Origin: an uncultured Brachybacterium sp.
GTDB lineage: Bacteria; Actinomycetota; Actinomycetes; Actinomycetales; Dermabacteraceae
Assembly: GCF_947500705.1 (NCBI RefSeq)
Contig: NZ_CANMSY010000002.1
Span: forward strand, 434,001-498,000
Length of the DNA: 64,000 bases
Direction: 5' to 3'
This document shows positions 33,320 to 42,162 of this stretch, in pieces (position 1 is the first letter of the stretch; every line of letters begins with the position of its first letter). A model generated the notes under the pieces. The model was given only the letters and a program-made list of their open reading frames with translations, was not told where the DNA came from and did no database searches. The translations under genes and the position numbers were made by a program.

Positions 33320-33985
33320 TCAGAACGGACCTCGGGCGGCCTTCTCGTGCTTCCTCAGCTCGAGGCGCAGGGTGCGGATGTCCTGCCCTGACGGCTGGGA
33401 CCAGGTCCAGATATGTCGATCGAAGGCAGGCATCAGCACCCGGGAGCCGTCGCGCAGCCGCAGCGCAGCGGTGAGCCAGTGCACCGGATGGACCACCCGG
33501 GACTCCACTGCGATGATCTCGCGCCAGGGCACCGCCCGGGACCCGGCAGCGCCCACCACGCGCAGCCCCTGGTCGGTGATCTCCACCCGTGAGCGGGCGG
33601 TGCCCAGCGCCACCAGGGCGAATCGCAGCCCCAGCACCAGCAGGATCAGCCCGATCCCGCCGAGCGCGAACATCACGATCAGCAGGCCGATGCCCGGCGC
33701 GTGACCGTCCTCCCGCCCGAGGGCGAGCAGCAGGATCGCGACCGCGGCGATCACCGTGCCCCCCAGCAGCACCGCGGCGGCCACTGCGCGCAGCAGGGTG
33801 TCCCGGGTGGCAGCCACCGGGAACAGGGCCCGCACCGTGCCAGCCGTGCCCGGGCGGCTGCTCGCACGACGGCTGCCCCGGCGCAGGTCCGAGACCATGC
33901 GCTCGACCGTCGCGTTGCTGCGGGAGTAGTCGGGCAGGGCGGTGCGCGGACCGGTCTCGGGTCCGATCTGCCGGGGGATGGTCAT
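33320..33985 (-). CDS. Two-helix membrane protein with bacterial PH-like domain
   Basis: 221 residues. Basic N-terminus, then two adjacent membrane helices (LLRAVAAAVLLGGTVIAAVAILLLAL and IGLLIVMFALGGIGLILLVLGLRFALVAL). The C-terminal soluble domain (SRVEITDQGLRVVGAAGSRAVPWREIIAVESRVVHPVHW) has the pattern of PH-like domains seen in actinobacterial membrane proteins. Function unknown. The ATG has no strong ribosome-binding site. Its start is 66 nt from the divergent gene at 34052. Confidence 0.7.
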   Translation of the reverse strand: MTIPRQIGPETGPRTALPDYSRSNATVERMVSDLRRGSRRASSRPGTAGTVRALFPVAATRDTLLRAVAAAVLLGGTVIAAVAILLLALGREDGHAPGIGLLIVMFALGGIGLILLVLGLRFALVALGTARSRVEITDQGLRVVGAAGSRAVPWREIIAVESRVVHPVHWLTAALRLRDGSRVLMPAFDRHIWTWSQPSGQDIRTLRLELRKHEKAARGPF

Positions 33986-34051
33986 GCGCTCACAGTAATG
34001 CGGCGAGTCCGGCAGTGCGGGTCATCGCCGCCTGCGCGTAAGGTGCGGAGC

Positions 34052-34678
34052 ATGTCCTCGAACGGTCCTTCCGCACCTCGCTTCCGCCGACCTGCCCCGC
34101 TGTACACCTCGGTCGCCGAGACCATTCCCGGCGAGCCGGATCCCGCGGCATCGGCGGATCTGGCCCACGACTCCGCCCGCGCGCTGTTGGACGGGGTCTT
34201 CCACAGCTCCGATCCCGAGGTCGTCGAGCGCGTCGTGGCGCTGGCCGCCCAGGACGGCCTGACCGATCTCAGCGCCCTGTGGTCGGGAGCTCCTGCCTCG
34301 ACCCTGCCGGGGGCGCTGTGGCGGCTCTACGTGCTGCACACCTGGGTGCAGCAGGTCGGCGACGAGGTGGTGCTCCGCTACCGTGCGGGCTCTCGCACGG
34401 TGCCCGGGCTGCGGTATCTCTCCGGCTTCGCCGAGCCGCCGGACGTCCAGCAGGTCCAGCGCACCATGGACGACATCCTGCGCGGTGCGTTCACCGGGGA
34501 TCTCGGCCTCGCCCTGCGCCGAGCCGGAGCAGTCGCCACGATCATCGCCCACGGCACCGCCCACCTGGCGGATGAGGATCGCGGCGATGCGAGGACCCGG
34601 CAGGCCGAGCGGCTCCTGCGCACCGGCGAGGAGCTCTCCGCGGCAGGGCGCTATGCGGAGGCCGGCCAGCTGGACTGA
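34052..34678 (+). CDS. Hypothetical actinobacterial protein
   Basis: 208 residues, soluble, no export signal. Contains SARALLDGVFHSSDPEVVERVVALAAQDGLTDLSALWSGAPASTLPGALWRLYVLHTWVQQ, mostly helical, and a C-terminal AERLLRTGEELSAAGRYAEAG. Similar helical proteins occur widely in actinobacteria next to housekeeping genes, but I cannot name a family or role. ATG start after GTGCGGAG. Followed by a 287-nt gap with a possible promoter for the DUF47-PiT pair. Confidence 0.65.
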   Translation: MSSNGPSAPRFRRPAPLYTSVAETIPGEPDPAASADLAHDSARALLDGVFHSSDPEVVERVVALAAQDGLTDLSALWSGAPASTLPGALWRLYVLHTWVQQVGDEVVLRYRAGSRTVPGLRYLSGFAEPPDVQQVQRTMDDILRGAFTGDLGLALRRAGAVATIIAHGTAHLADEDRGDARTRQAERLLRTGEELSAAGRYAEAGQLD

Positions 34679-34763
34679 GCCCGGCCCGCTGGACTGACGT
34701 CCGCCTGCAGCGCTCAGCCGAGCGCATGACTGAGGCGATCGCCATATCGCGGCCGCCTCCCAT

Positions 34764-34794
34764 TTGCCTCATGCCCGGGGCTGTGCCCTACGAT
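34764..34794 (+). promoter_or_regulatory. Possible promoter for the DUF47-PiT operon
   Basis: TTGCCT (34764-34769) and TACGAT (34789-34794) with a 19-nt spacer lie about 170 nt before the DUF47 start. The -10 hexamer is good and the spacing is slightly long. Nothing else is recognisable in 34679-34965 apart from the AGGAGG (34951-34956) ahead of the start codon. Confidence 0.4.
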
Positions 34795-34965
34795 GGACAG
34801 GCGCCGGGCCGCGGTTGCCCCGGGCTCCAACATTTGCCGCTTCGAGCGGCCTTCGCGCCGACAGGCGCATCCCGGTCCGGCGCCTCATCATCATGAAAAC
34901 GGTCCGCGCAGCCCTCCGGGGCCGCAGCGACGTCGTGCGCCCCAGGCGCGAGGAGGCGACCCGAG

Positions 34966-35601
34966 GTGGTGCAGTTCTTCTCCCGGTTCTTCCCACAGCG
35001 CACCGAGCGTCCGCTGTATGACCTCTTCGGGGAGCTCGCCGAGCTGCTGGTGCAGGCCTCCGACACCCATTCGAAGCTGCTCGGCCACGGGTACCGTGAG
35101 CGCACCCGGATCGCGCCGCGGCTGCATGAGCAGGCCACCGTCGCCGAGGAGCTGTGCCGACGCATCGCCGAGCGGCTCGTCCAGTCGCTGATCACCCCGT
35201 ACGAGGCCGAGCTGCTGTACGACCTCGCGCTCACCATGGCCGACGCTGTGGACGCGATGGAGCACACCGCGGAACTCCTGATCACCTCCCGCGTGGGACA
35301 GCTGCCCACGCCCCTGCTGGATGCGGCCAAGGGCATCGAGCGAGCGGCCGAGTACACGGTCGCCGCCAGCTGGAAGCTGTCCCGCATCCGGGAGCTAGGC
35401 GACTACTACGGCCAGGTCCGCAAGCTCACCCGGCAGGGGGAACGGCTGGTGCGCAGGGCGCTCGGCGAGCTGTACTCGCGAGGCGGCTCCGTGCAGGAGC
35501 TGCTGCCCCTGCACGACGTCTCCGAGTCGATTCGGCACACGATCGCTCTGCAGGAGCGCATCGCACGGCTCGCCGATCTGCTGCGGGTCAAGGACGCCTG
35601 A
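34966..35601 (+). CDS. DUF47 (PhoU-like) phosphate-transport accessory protein
   Basis: 211 residues, all-helical. FSRFFPQRTERPLYDLFGELAELLVQASD at the start and ELLYDLALTMADAVDAMEHTAELLI, TPLLDAAKGIERAAEYTVAASWKL match the DUF47/PhoU-like family. These cytosolic proteins are paired with PiT transporters and are thought to regulate them. The start is the first of two consecutive GTG codons, 9 nt after AGGAGG. The stop TGA is immediately followed by the GTG of the PiT gene, so translation is coupled, which supports the functional pairing. Confidence 0.9.
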   Translation: MVQFFSRFFPQRTERPLYDLFGELAELLVQASDTHSKLLGHGYRERTRIAPRLHEQATVAEELCRRIAERLVQSLITPYEAELLYDLALTMADAVDAMEHTAELLITSRVGQLPTPLLDAAKGIERAAEYTVAASWKLSRIRELGDYYGQVRKLTRQGERLVRRALGELYSRGGSVQELLPLHDVSESIRHTIALQERIARLADLLRVKDA

Positions 35602-36618
35602 GTGACCACGGTCCTGCTCGTGCTGGTCGTCGTCCTGGCGATCGCGATGGCGTACATGAACGGCTTCCACGACGCCTCCAACGCCGTCACGACGACGATC
35701 ACGACCCGCACGCTGCCGGAGTCGACCGCGCTGACCATGGCCGCGATCCTCAACGTGCTGGGCGCCCTGCTGGGAATGATGCTGATCGTCGTCTCGACGC
35801 CCTGGGCGCTGCGGCTGCTGGGGATGACACCGTTGACGCAGACGACCTCCGGGCAGCCGGATGTGCTCGCGCTGGCCCTGATCTCGATCATGCTCACCAC
35901 CATCGGCTGGGACCTGCTCACCTGGTGGCTGGGGATGCCCTCGTCGACCTGGCACGCCTTCTTCGGCTCCACGCTGGGGGTCTCGCTCGCGATCGGAGCT
36001 CCAGCGGCCTGGGAGCGGCTCGGGGTGCTGCTGGTCGTCTCCCTCGTCGGTCCAGTGCTGTCCGCGGCGATCGCCTACCTGCTGATGCAGCTCGTGATGG
36101 GCCTGGGCCGGCATGAACGACTGCGGCGGGGCCATCTGCGCTTCGCCCAGACCGTCTCCGCCGGCGCGGTCGCCACGGGGCACGGGCTCAACGACTCCCG
36201 CTTGCCGCTCGCGGTGATCGTGATCGCCTTCGCCGCCACCGGCGGCTCCCCGTCGTTCGCGACGGCCCTCATGGTCGCGGTCGCCCTCGCGATCGGGCTC
36301 GGCACGCTGGTGGGCGGTCATCGCATCATCCGCGTGCTCGGCCGCCACCTGACCGACCTGACCGTCGCGCAGGGCCTCGCCGCGGAGACCTCCGCCGCGG
36401 CCACCATGTCGCTGAGCCTGTTCGGCGTCGGATCTCCCATCTCGACCTCTCATGCGCTGGCGTCGAGCGTGGTCGGGGCGGGGGTCGCCCAGGGACTGCG
36501 GAACGTGCGCTGGCAGGTCGCCGGCAGGATTCTGCTGATCTGGCTGGCCACTCCGCTGGCCTGCGCTGTGGTGGGCGCGGCGCTGGTGGGGACGATGCTG
36601 GCGATGACGTCGCGCTGA
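35602..36618 (+). CDS. Low-affinity inorganic phosphate transporter (PiT family)
   Basis: 338 residues, about ten membrane helices. Both PiT signature repeats are visible: AYMNGFHDASNAVTTTITTRTL near the N-terminus and GHGLNDSRLPLAVI in the second half. The D of each repeat, needed for ion and phosphate binding, is present. It is a proton- or cation-coupled phosphate (metal-phosphate) carrier in the cytoplasmic membrane. GTG start directly abuts the DUF47 stop. Confidence 0.92.
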   Translation: MTTVLLVLVVVLAIAMAYMNGFHDASNAVTTTITTRTLPESTALTMAAILNVLGALLGMMLIVVSTPWALRLLGMTPLTQTTSGQPDVLALALISIMLTTIGWDLLTWWLGMPSSTWHAFFGSTLGVSLAIGAPAAWERLGVLLVVSLVGPVLSAAIAYLLMQLVMGLGRHERLRRGHLRFAQTVSAGAVATGHGLNDSRLPLAVIVIAFAATGGSPSFATALMVAVALAIGLGTLVGGHRIIRVLGRHLTDLTVAQGLAAETSAAATMSLSLFGVGSPISTSHALASSVVGAGVAQGLRNVRWQVAGRILLIWLATPLACAVVGAALVGTMLAMTSR

Positions 36619-36707
36619 ACGCCCCGTCTGCTGTCCGGGGACTCGGTGTCCTCGGAGGATCGGCCACTATCCTGTGTCGTTCCGTGCCGTACCCAGAAGG
36701 AGCCCCG

Positions 36708-37535
36708 ATGTCCGACGGTGAGTCCACGACGCCCGCACCGCGCCAGCGCCCCAGCTACGGACTGCCCGGGCCGACCTCCGCCGCTCCCGGAGCGGAAGCG
36801 GCGCCGCAGTTCGGCACGCAGAACGACGGCAGCTCGGTGCACGGCTCCCCGAACTATGGCGAGCAGACCTACGGCGAGCAGGCCTACGACACCCAGAGCT
36901 ACGGCACCCCGAGCTACGGCACCTTCGGCACCGACCCCTATGCGCCGCAGACCGGCCCGCTGCCGGCCTCCGTCCGTTCGGCACCCGGCGCCTCCGGCCG
37001 ATCCGGCGGATCCCCTCACAGACGACGCGGGCTGTGGCCGCTGATCATCGGCCTGGTGCTGCTGCTCGTGATCGGTCCCGCCGCGACGATCGGGGGGATC
37101 GTGTGGTCGGTCGGCTCGCTCGTCGGCGACGCCGCCGAGGGTCCGGTCCCGATGCAGGGGCCGACCGCTGACATCGAGGTCCCCGCCAACGAGATGCTGA
37201 TCGTGTACGTGCCCCTGGCGGATGCGGCCGCCGCAGAATGCACCGCCGAGGGCTCGACGCCCGGAGCGGTGACCACGGTGCCCAGCTCGACCGAGACCAC
37301 CTTCGGCGACGGATCGCAGTACGTCCAGGTGCTCGGTGTCGCCGCCCTCGAGGACACCACGGTGACGGTCTCCTGCACCGGGACCGACGCCCCCGCCCAC
37401 CTCGGCCCGTACAGCATGCTCTCGATGGCGGCCCCGCTGCTGATCGGCCCGATCATCGGCGTGATCGCGGGCCTGATCGGGCTGGTGCTCACGATCATCG
37501 GGATCGTGCTGCTGGTGAAGTCGCGGCGGTCCTGA
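36708..37535 (+). CDS. Tyr/Gly/Gln-rich-tailed two-helix membrane protein
   Basis: 275 residues. The N-terminal 100 residues are low-complexity with repeated YGEQ/YGTPSYGT units. A membrane helix follows HRRRGLWPLIIGLVLLLVIGPAATIGGIVWSV (about residues 104-128), then an extracellular domain with two Cys (ECTAEGS, VSCTGTD) and a C-terminal helix ending in KSRRS. The overall plan resembles actinobacterial DUF4190-type or stress-response membrane proteins, without a firm match. AAGGAG precedes the ATG. Function unknown. Confidence 0.65.
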   Translation: MSDGESTTPAPRQRPSYGLPGPTSAAPGAEAAPQFGTQNDGSSVHGSPNYGEQTYGEQAYDTQSYGTPSYGTFGTDPYAPQTGPLPASVRSAPGASGRSGGSPHRRRGLWPLIIGLVLLLVIGPAATIGGIVWSVGSLVGDAAEGPVPMQGPTADIEVPANEMLIVYVPLADAAAAECTAEGSTPGAVTTVPSSTETTFGDGSQYVQVLGVAALEDTTVTVSCTGTDAPAHLGPYSMLSMAAPLLIGPIIGVIAGLIGLVLTIIGIVLLVKSRRS

Positions 37536-37644
37536 CCCCTCGGGACTGCGAGCCGTCTCAGCCCGCAGTCATACTCGGTACCTGGAGCGTCGTCCTGACC
37601 TAGAGTGTCGTGACGACCCCGAACTCGAGGATGGAGTGGTGATC

Positions 37645-39282
37645 ATGCACCCCCGTGCAGGCCAGAAGGCACTTGAGGAGGATCTCGTCGACGTCGATGC
37701 GCTCCTCGACGCGTATTACGACCTCCACCCGGATCCTGCGGACCCCGATCAGGCCGTCGCCTTCGGCACCTCCGGGCACCGGGGGTCCTCGCTCGATGTG
37801 GCGTTCAACGAGGACCACATCGCCGCGACCACGCAGGCCATCGTCGAATACCGCGCCGCGGAGGGCATCCGCGGGCCGCTGTTCGTCGGCCGCGACACGC
37901 ACGCCCTCTCCCGTCCCGCCTTCGACACCGCGCTCGAGGTGCTGATCGGCAACGACGTCGCCGCCCAGGTCGACTCGCTGGACGGCTACACCCCCACCCC
38001 GGCCGTCTCCCACGCGATCCTGACGCACAACCGCGGGCGGGCCGCGGACGACCCGGGCCGGGCGGACGGCATCGTGGTCACCCCGAGCCACAATCCCCCG
38101 CGCGACGGCGGCTTCAAGTACAACCCTCCCCACGGCGGTCCCGCCGACTCGGACGCGACGTCGTGGATCGCCGACCGGGCGAACCAGCTGCTGAAGGAGG
38201 GACTGCGAGGAGTGCGTCGGCATGGCCGGCAGAAGGCCCTCCAGGACGCCGGACGCTACGACTACCTCCACACCTATGTGGCGGACCTGCCGAACGTGGT
38301 CGACATCGAGGCGATCCGCCGAGCCGGTGTGCGGATCGGTGCCGACCCGCTGGGCGGCGCCTCGGTGGACTACTGGGCCGAGATCGGGGAGATGCACGAC
38401 CTCGACCTCACCGTGGTCAATCCGGAGGTGGATCCGCGCTGGTCCTTCATGACGTTGGACCGCGACGGGAAGATCCGCATGGACTGCTCGAGCCCGTGGG
38501 CGATGGCGTCGCTGCTCGACAAGCGCGACGAGTACGACATCGCCACCGGCAACGACCCGGACTCCGACCGCCACGGCATCGTCACCCCCGACGGCGGGCT
38601 GATGAACCCCAACCACTACCTCGCCACCGCGATCCGGTACCTCTTCGCGCATCGCCCGGACTGGCCGACCACCGCGAAGGTCGGCAAGACGGTCGTCTCC
38701 TCGAGCCTGATCGATCGGGTGGTGGCCTCGCTGGGCCGTGAGCTGTACGAGGTGCCGGTGGGCTTCAAGTGGTTCGTGCCGGGCCTGGTGGACTCCTCTG
38801 TCGGCTTCGGCGGCGAGGAGAGTGCCGGGGCCTCCTTCCTGCGGCGCGACGGCTCGGTGTGGACCACCGACAAGGACGGGATCATCCTGGCGCTGCTCGC
38901 CTCCGAGATCCTGGCCGTCACCGGCCGCTCCCCCAGCACGCTGCATGCCGAGCTGGTCGACGAGTTCGGCTCGAGCGCCTACGCCCGCATGGATGCCCCG
39001 GCCAGCCGCGAGCAGAAGGCGAAGCTCAAGGCGCTCAGCCCTGAGCAGGTCAGTGCGACCGAGCTCGCGGGCGAGCCGATCATCTCGGCGATCACCGAGG
39101 CGCCCGCCGGCGGCTCGATCGGCGGGCTGAAGGTCTCCACGGAGTCGGCGTGGTTCGCCGCCCGCCCCTCCGGCACCGAGGACATCTACAAGATCTACGC
39201 CGAGTCCTTCCAGGGCGAGGAGCACCTGAGCCAGGTGCAGGATGCCGCGAAGGCACTGGTCGACGAGGTCCTCGCGGACTGA
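37645..39282 (+). CDS. pgm: Phosphoglucomutase (alpha-D-glucose-phosphate specific)
   Basis: 545 residues. Interconverts glucose 1- and 6-phosphate, linking glycolysis to glycogen, trehalose and cell-wall sugar nucleotide synthesis. AFGTSGHRGSSLDVAFNEDHI is the family N-terminal motif; the phosphorylated Ser is S148 in VVTPSHNPPRDGG; the Mg-binding loop is GNDPDSDRHG; the sugar-binding loop GFGGEESAGASFL; and the phosphate-binding end ARPSGTEDIYKIYAESF. All are intact. ATG at 37645 is preferred over GTG codons 6-9 nt upstream because GGAG is at the right distance. Confidence 0.95.
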   Translation: MHPRAGQKALEEDLVDVDALLDAYYDLHPDPADPDQAVAFGTSGHRGSSLDVAFNEDHIAATTQAIVEYRAAEGIRGPLFVGRDTHALSRPAFDTALEVLIGNDVAAQVDSLDGYTPTPAVSHAILTHNRGRAADDPGRADGIVVTPSHNPPRDGGFKYNPPHGGPADSDATSWIADRANQLLKEGLRGVRRHGRQKALQDAGRYDYLHTYVADLPNVVDIEAIRRAGVRIGADPLGGASVDYWAEIGEMHDLDLTVVNPEVDPRWSFMTLDRDGKIRMDCSSPWAMASLLDKRDEYDIATGNDPDSDRHGIVTPDGGLMNPNHYLATAIRYLFAHRPDWPTTAKVGKTVVSSSLIDRVVASLGRELYEVPVGFKWFVPGLVDSSVGFGGEESAGASFLRRDGSVWTTDKDGIILALLASEILAVTGRSPSTLHAELVDEFGSSAYARMDAPASREQKAKLKALSPEQVSATELAGEPIISAITEAPAGGSIGGLKVSTESAWFAARPSGTEDIYKIYAESFQGEEHLSQVQDAAKALVDEVLAD

Positions 39283-39297
39283 GCTGACAGCAGCCGA

Positions 39298-39336
39298 CGG
39301 AGCGCCGGGGCCCCTGCGAGGGGTCCCGGCGCTCCG
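39298..39336 (+). terminator. Stem-loop terminator of pgm
   Basis: CGGAGCGCCGGG (39298-39309) pairs with CCCGGCGCTCCG (39325-39336), 12 bp, with a further short pairing inside the loop (CCCC/GGGG). It begins 15 nt past the pgm stop. Confidence 0.75.
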
Positions 39337-39773
39337 CCCTCTTCTCCACGCAGGTGCCTTCATGCGCGCCTCTGCGGGCCTCTGCCCTCCGCTCCCGCTC
39401 CGGGCACCCGCGGTGCGATGCGATGCCGCGAACGCCCGCCCCGCGCTGTGCCGCCGTCGTGCTTTCGGAAGTTTTCCCCGGTGTTCGCCGCAGGCGATCT
39501 CGGCATCCCTCCGGGGCATCGCGGCGTCCGAGAATCTTGGGTTGACCAGCATTCATGCAGGTAGATAGCAAAGCTTTGGTCAACTCAGAGTCAACATCGC
39601 GTGGATCACGCCGGCGTGGCGCCGTGCACAGCACCCTTGCGCGCACCCCGGTGGCCATGAACGATGGGGTCGAAAGTAAAGGTTCGGTAGGGTAATGTGC
39701 TCCGTCGGACCCACCGGAGATGACGCCGACCGCAGCCGCCGAGCTTGCGACCATGGAGGAGGGGACCACGCCT
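39337..39773. promoter_or_regulatory. Gene-free region with a locally AT-rich stretch, presumed promoter of the surface protein
   Basis: No gene is visible in these ~440 nt. At 39540-39583 GTTGACCA and TGGTCAAC form an 8-9 bp inverted repeat around about 27 nt of AT-rich sequence; TTGACC there could be a -35 box. GTAAAGGTTCGGTAGGGTAAT at about 39676-39696 is another AT-rich element closer to the next gene. The low GC here stands out from the surroundings. Confidence 0.4.
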
Positions 39774-40958
39774 ATGCGACTGCGCTCACGCCTGTGCGCC
39801 TGCTCCGCCGCCCTCGCCATGACTCTCCCGGCCGCGGCCGCTCCCGCCGTTGCCGAGGTGCTGGACCTCGGGACCACCCAGTCCTCCCCTGCCGAGCCCG
39901 ACAGCACCCCGCTGGAGGATCCAGCGCAGATGCCCGACGGGGACGCTGCCGCAGGGCAGCTTCCGGGCGAAGAGCCCACCGTCGGGGACGACGCTCCCGA
40001 CGACGAGGCGCAGGACGATGAAGATCCGCAGCACGGCGATGATCCTCAGCACGGCGACGATTCTCAGCACGAGACCCCCTCTCTCGACGATAAGTGCCCC
40101 GGCGAGGAGCAGTCCCCGCCCGTGGAGGCCACGGAACCAGCCCCGGAAACCGAGACGGACACCGGGACGGACACCGAGATCGGCGACAACACGCCGAGCA
40201 GCACACCTCCTGCCATCGCCACCCCCGGTGGCCTTCACGGCGGAGACAGCAGCACGGGTGGGTCGGACCAGGAATCCCCCACCCCTACTCTCCCTGAATC
40301 TTCTCTGAGTCCTGAACCGGACGAGACCCTGACGGACGACCCCACCGAGTCCGAGACACCGGAACCGACGGAGACGCCGAAGCCCACCGCAACGGTCGAA
40401 CCCACCGAGTCGACCACGCCCACCGAGCCGACGGAGGGCACGACGCCGCCGGCGGAGCAGACCCCCGTGGAGACGCCGGACACGGAGGAGGCCCCGGAGG
40501 ACGTCCCCGCCGAGGACACCGAGACCGAGACCGGCCCTGATGCCGAGCCGACGACGACGCCTGCGGATCCCGAGTCCGCGCCCGTCGAGCCCGCCACTCA
40601 GCCCGATGCCGCTCAGCCCGATCCCGCTCAGCCCGCCCCCGAGGTTCCGTCGGCACCGCCGACCAGCAGCCGTGCCGTGGAGAGCGAGAGCAGCGAGTCC
40701 CCAGAGATCAGCGACGTCGGGACGGAGACGCCGAGCTCTCCCCCGCCGATGTCACCGCAGTCCGCGGCCGGCCACGACGAGGGCGGCCCGGTGGTCAGGC
40801 TGTTCAACGCGATCTCGAACGATCCCAGCTCGGGCTTCGGCCAGATGCGCCAGGTGCTGATCGCTGCACTGGGCATCGGCTTCCTCACCACCGCCGGCTT
40901 CGTCGGCGCGACCTGGCACAGCCGCCGCAGCACCGGGAAGCACGACACTGACGCCTGA
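39774..40958 (+). CDS. Acidic Pro/Thr/Glu-rich surface protein with C-terminal membrane anchor
   Basis: 394 residues. A Sec signal (MRLRSRLCACSAALAMTLPAAAAPAVAEV) precedes ~300 residues of low-complexity, strongly acidic sequence rich in Thr, Pro and Glu. An 18-nt repeat encodes DPQHGDDPQHGDDSQHE near residue 95, and later ETPEPTETPKPTATVEPTESTTPTEP. A C-terminal helix (VLIAALGIGFLTTAGFVGATW) and a basic tail follow, but no LPxTG-like motif precedes it. It probably spans the wall as a stalk. GGAGGAGGGG upstream decides the start; an in-frame ATG 54 nt upstream lacks one. Confidence 0.72.
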   Translation: MRLRSRLCACSAALAMTLPAAAAPAVAEVLDLGTTQSSPAEPDSTPLEDPAQMPDGDAAAGQLPGEEPTVGDDAPDDEAQDDEDPQHGDDPQHGDDSQHETPSLDDKCPGEEQSPPVEATEPAPETETDTGTDTEIGDNTPSSTPPAIATPGGLHGGDSSTGGSDQESPTPTLPESSLSPEPDETLTDDPTESETPEPTETPKPTATVEPTESTTPTEPTEGTTPPAEQTPVETPDTEEAPEDVPAEDTETETGPDAEPTTTPADPESAPVEPATQPDAAQPDPAQPAPEVPSAPPTSSRAVESESSESPEISDVGTETPSSPPPMSPQSAAGHDEGGPVVRLFNAISNDPSSGFGQMRQVLIAALGIGFLTTAGFVGATWHSRRSTGKHDTDA

Positions 40959-40994
40959 GGTGCCAGCCCGGCCGGCGAGCTCAGCTCGTCCTTC

Positions 40995-41513
40995 TCAGCG
41001 CTCCTCGAGCAGCTCTCGGGCACGCGCGATGATGCCCGGCACGCTCTTGCGCATCTCACGGATCGTGCGGTCGAACGCCCCCTGCCCCTCGTACCAGGGA
41101 TCCTCGACGGCGATCTGGGTGGGCGGCGCCGCCGGGTCCGCGTCCGGCTCGAAGCGTCGCCACATCCTGACCTCCGGGACGGCGGAGTCCTTCGGGGCCT
41201 GCTCGACCATCCGCCGCAGCAGCTGGGCGTGATCCGCCGTCATCGGCAGCACCAGGTCCCACCCCAGCAGCTCGGTCAGGTGGATGGTGCGGGCGCTGTG
41301 CTCGAACGGGCGCGAGTAGCCGGCTCGCTCGAGCGCAAGCTCGGTGCGCTCATCCATCGGCATCCCCTCCGCCTCCCAGCTGGTGCCGGCAGACCCCACC
41401 TCCACCTTCCCGACCAGGCCGTTCTCCAGGATCGCGGCACGCAGCATCACCGCAGCCGCCGGGGATCGACAGATGTTGCCGGTGCAGACGGTGAGCAGAC
41501 GTATGGGCGACAT
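40995..41513 (-). CDS. Low-molecular-weight protein-tyrosine phosphatase
   Basis: 172 residues. The P-loop VCTGNICRSPAAA at the N-terminus (C10, R16) is the CX5R catalytic signature. The general-acid Asp is in the ...VEDPWYEGQGAF segment (DPWY), as in LMW-PTPs. Cytosolic enzyme removing phosphate from tyrosine residues; family members also act on arginine phosphate. ATG chosen so that the P-loop sits at residue 10, as usual. It converges with the surface-protein gene; upstream is a 157-nt gap to the divergent acetyltransferase gene. Confidence 0.9.
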   Translation of the reverse strand: MSPIRLLTVCTGNICRSPAAAVMLRAAILENGLVGKVEVGSAGTSWEAEGMPMDERTELALERAGYSRPFEHSARTIHLTELLGWDLVLPMTADHAQLLRRMVEQAPKDSAVPEVRMWRRFEPDADPAAPPTQIAVEDPWYEGQGAFDRTIREMRKSVPGIIARARELLEER

Positions 41514-41670
41514 GCACCCATTGTGCCAAGGTCGCGGCGCCGTGCGCGCAGAACCGTCGGGGAACGTACACTGTGGGCGGGAGTGCATGCGGTGCCCGTG
41601 GCAGCGCGAGAGCATGATCGCCAGGGCATGATGGCCCGTGACCACGCAACGACGGCTCAGGAGGACACCC

Positions 41671-42156
41671 ATGGCCGACATTATCCGCGCCCACGACGAC
41701 GACTGGTCGCTCGTGCGCGAGATCCGTCTTCGGTCCCTCAGCACGGACCCCGCCGCCTTCGGGCAGAGCTGGGACAAGGAATCCACGTATGAGGACTCGG
41801 TCTGGGAGCAGCGCGTGCGCGATGCGGCCTGGTTCCTGGCCGTCGAGGATGGTCAGCCGGTCGCCGTGGTGGCGGTACGGCGCGAAGAGGACTCCCCCGC
41901 CAACGAGCGCGAGCTCCAGGCCATGTGGGTCACCCCGAACTCCCGCCATTCCGGAATCGCCGGGAAGCTCGCCGAGGCGGTCTTCGACTGGTCCCGCGAG
42001 GACGGCGCCGACACGATCACCCTGTACGTCGGCCCCTTGAACAAGGGCGCCCGCGCCCTGTACGAGGCGCTCGGGTTCGTCGACACGGGCGACCGCTGGG
42101 AGATCGTCGAGGGCGATACCGATGGGGCCTGGCTGAAGATGGCCCGCGGCCTCTGA
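41671..42156 (+). CDS. GNAT-family N-acetyltransferase
   Basis: 161 residues. Acetyl-CoA binding motif A is visible as MWVTPNSRHSGIAGKLAEAVFDWSRE, with the pyrophosphate loop reading RHSGIAG in place of the textbook R/QxxGxG/A. Motif B ends LYEALGFVDTGDRWEI. Transfers acetyl from CoA to an amine; substrate not identifiable. ATG with AGGAGG 6 nt upstream. It is followed 6 nt later by the App1-type phosphatase gene, and that gene overlaps a second GNAT gene, so these three likely form an operon. Confidence 0.82.
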   Translation: MADIIRAHDDDWSLVREIRLRSLSTDPAAFGQSWDKESTYEDSVWEQRVRDAAWFLAVEDGQPVAVVAVRREEDSPANERELQAMWVTPNSRHSGIAGKLAEAVFDWSREDGADTITLYVGPLNKGARALYEALGFVDTGDRWEIVEGDTDGAWLKMARGL

Positions 42157-42162
42157 CACCCG

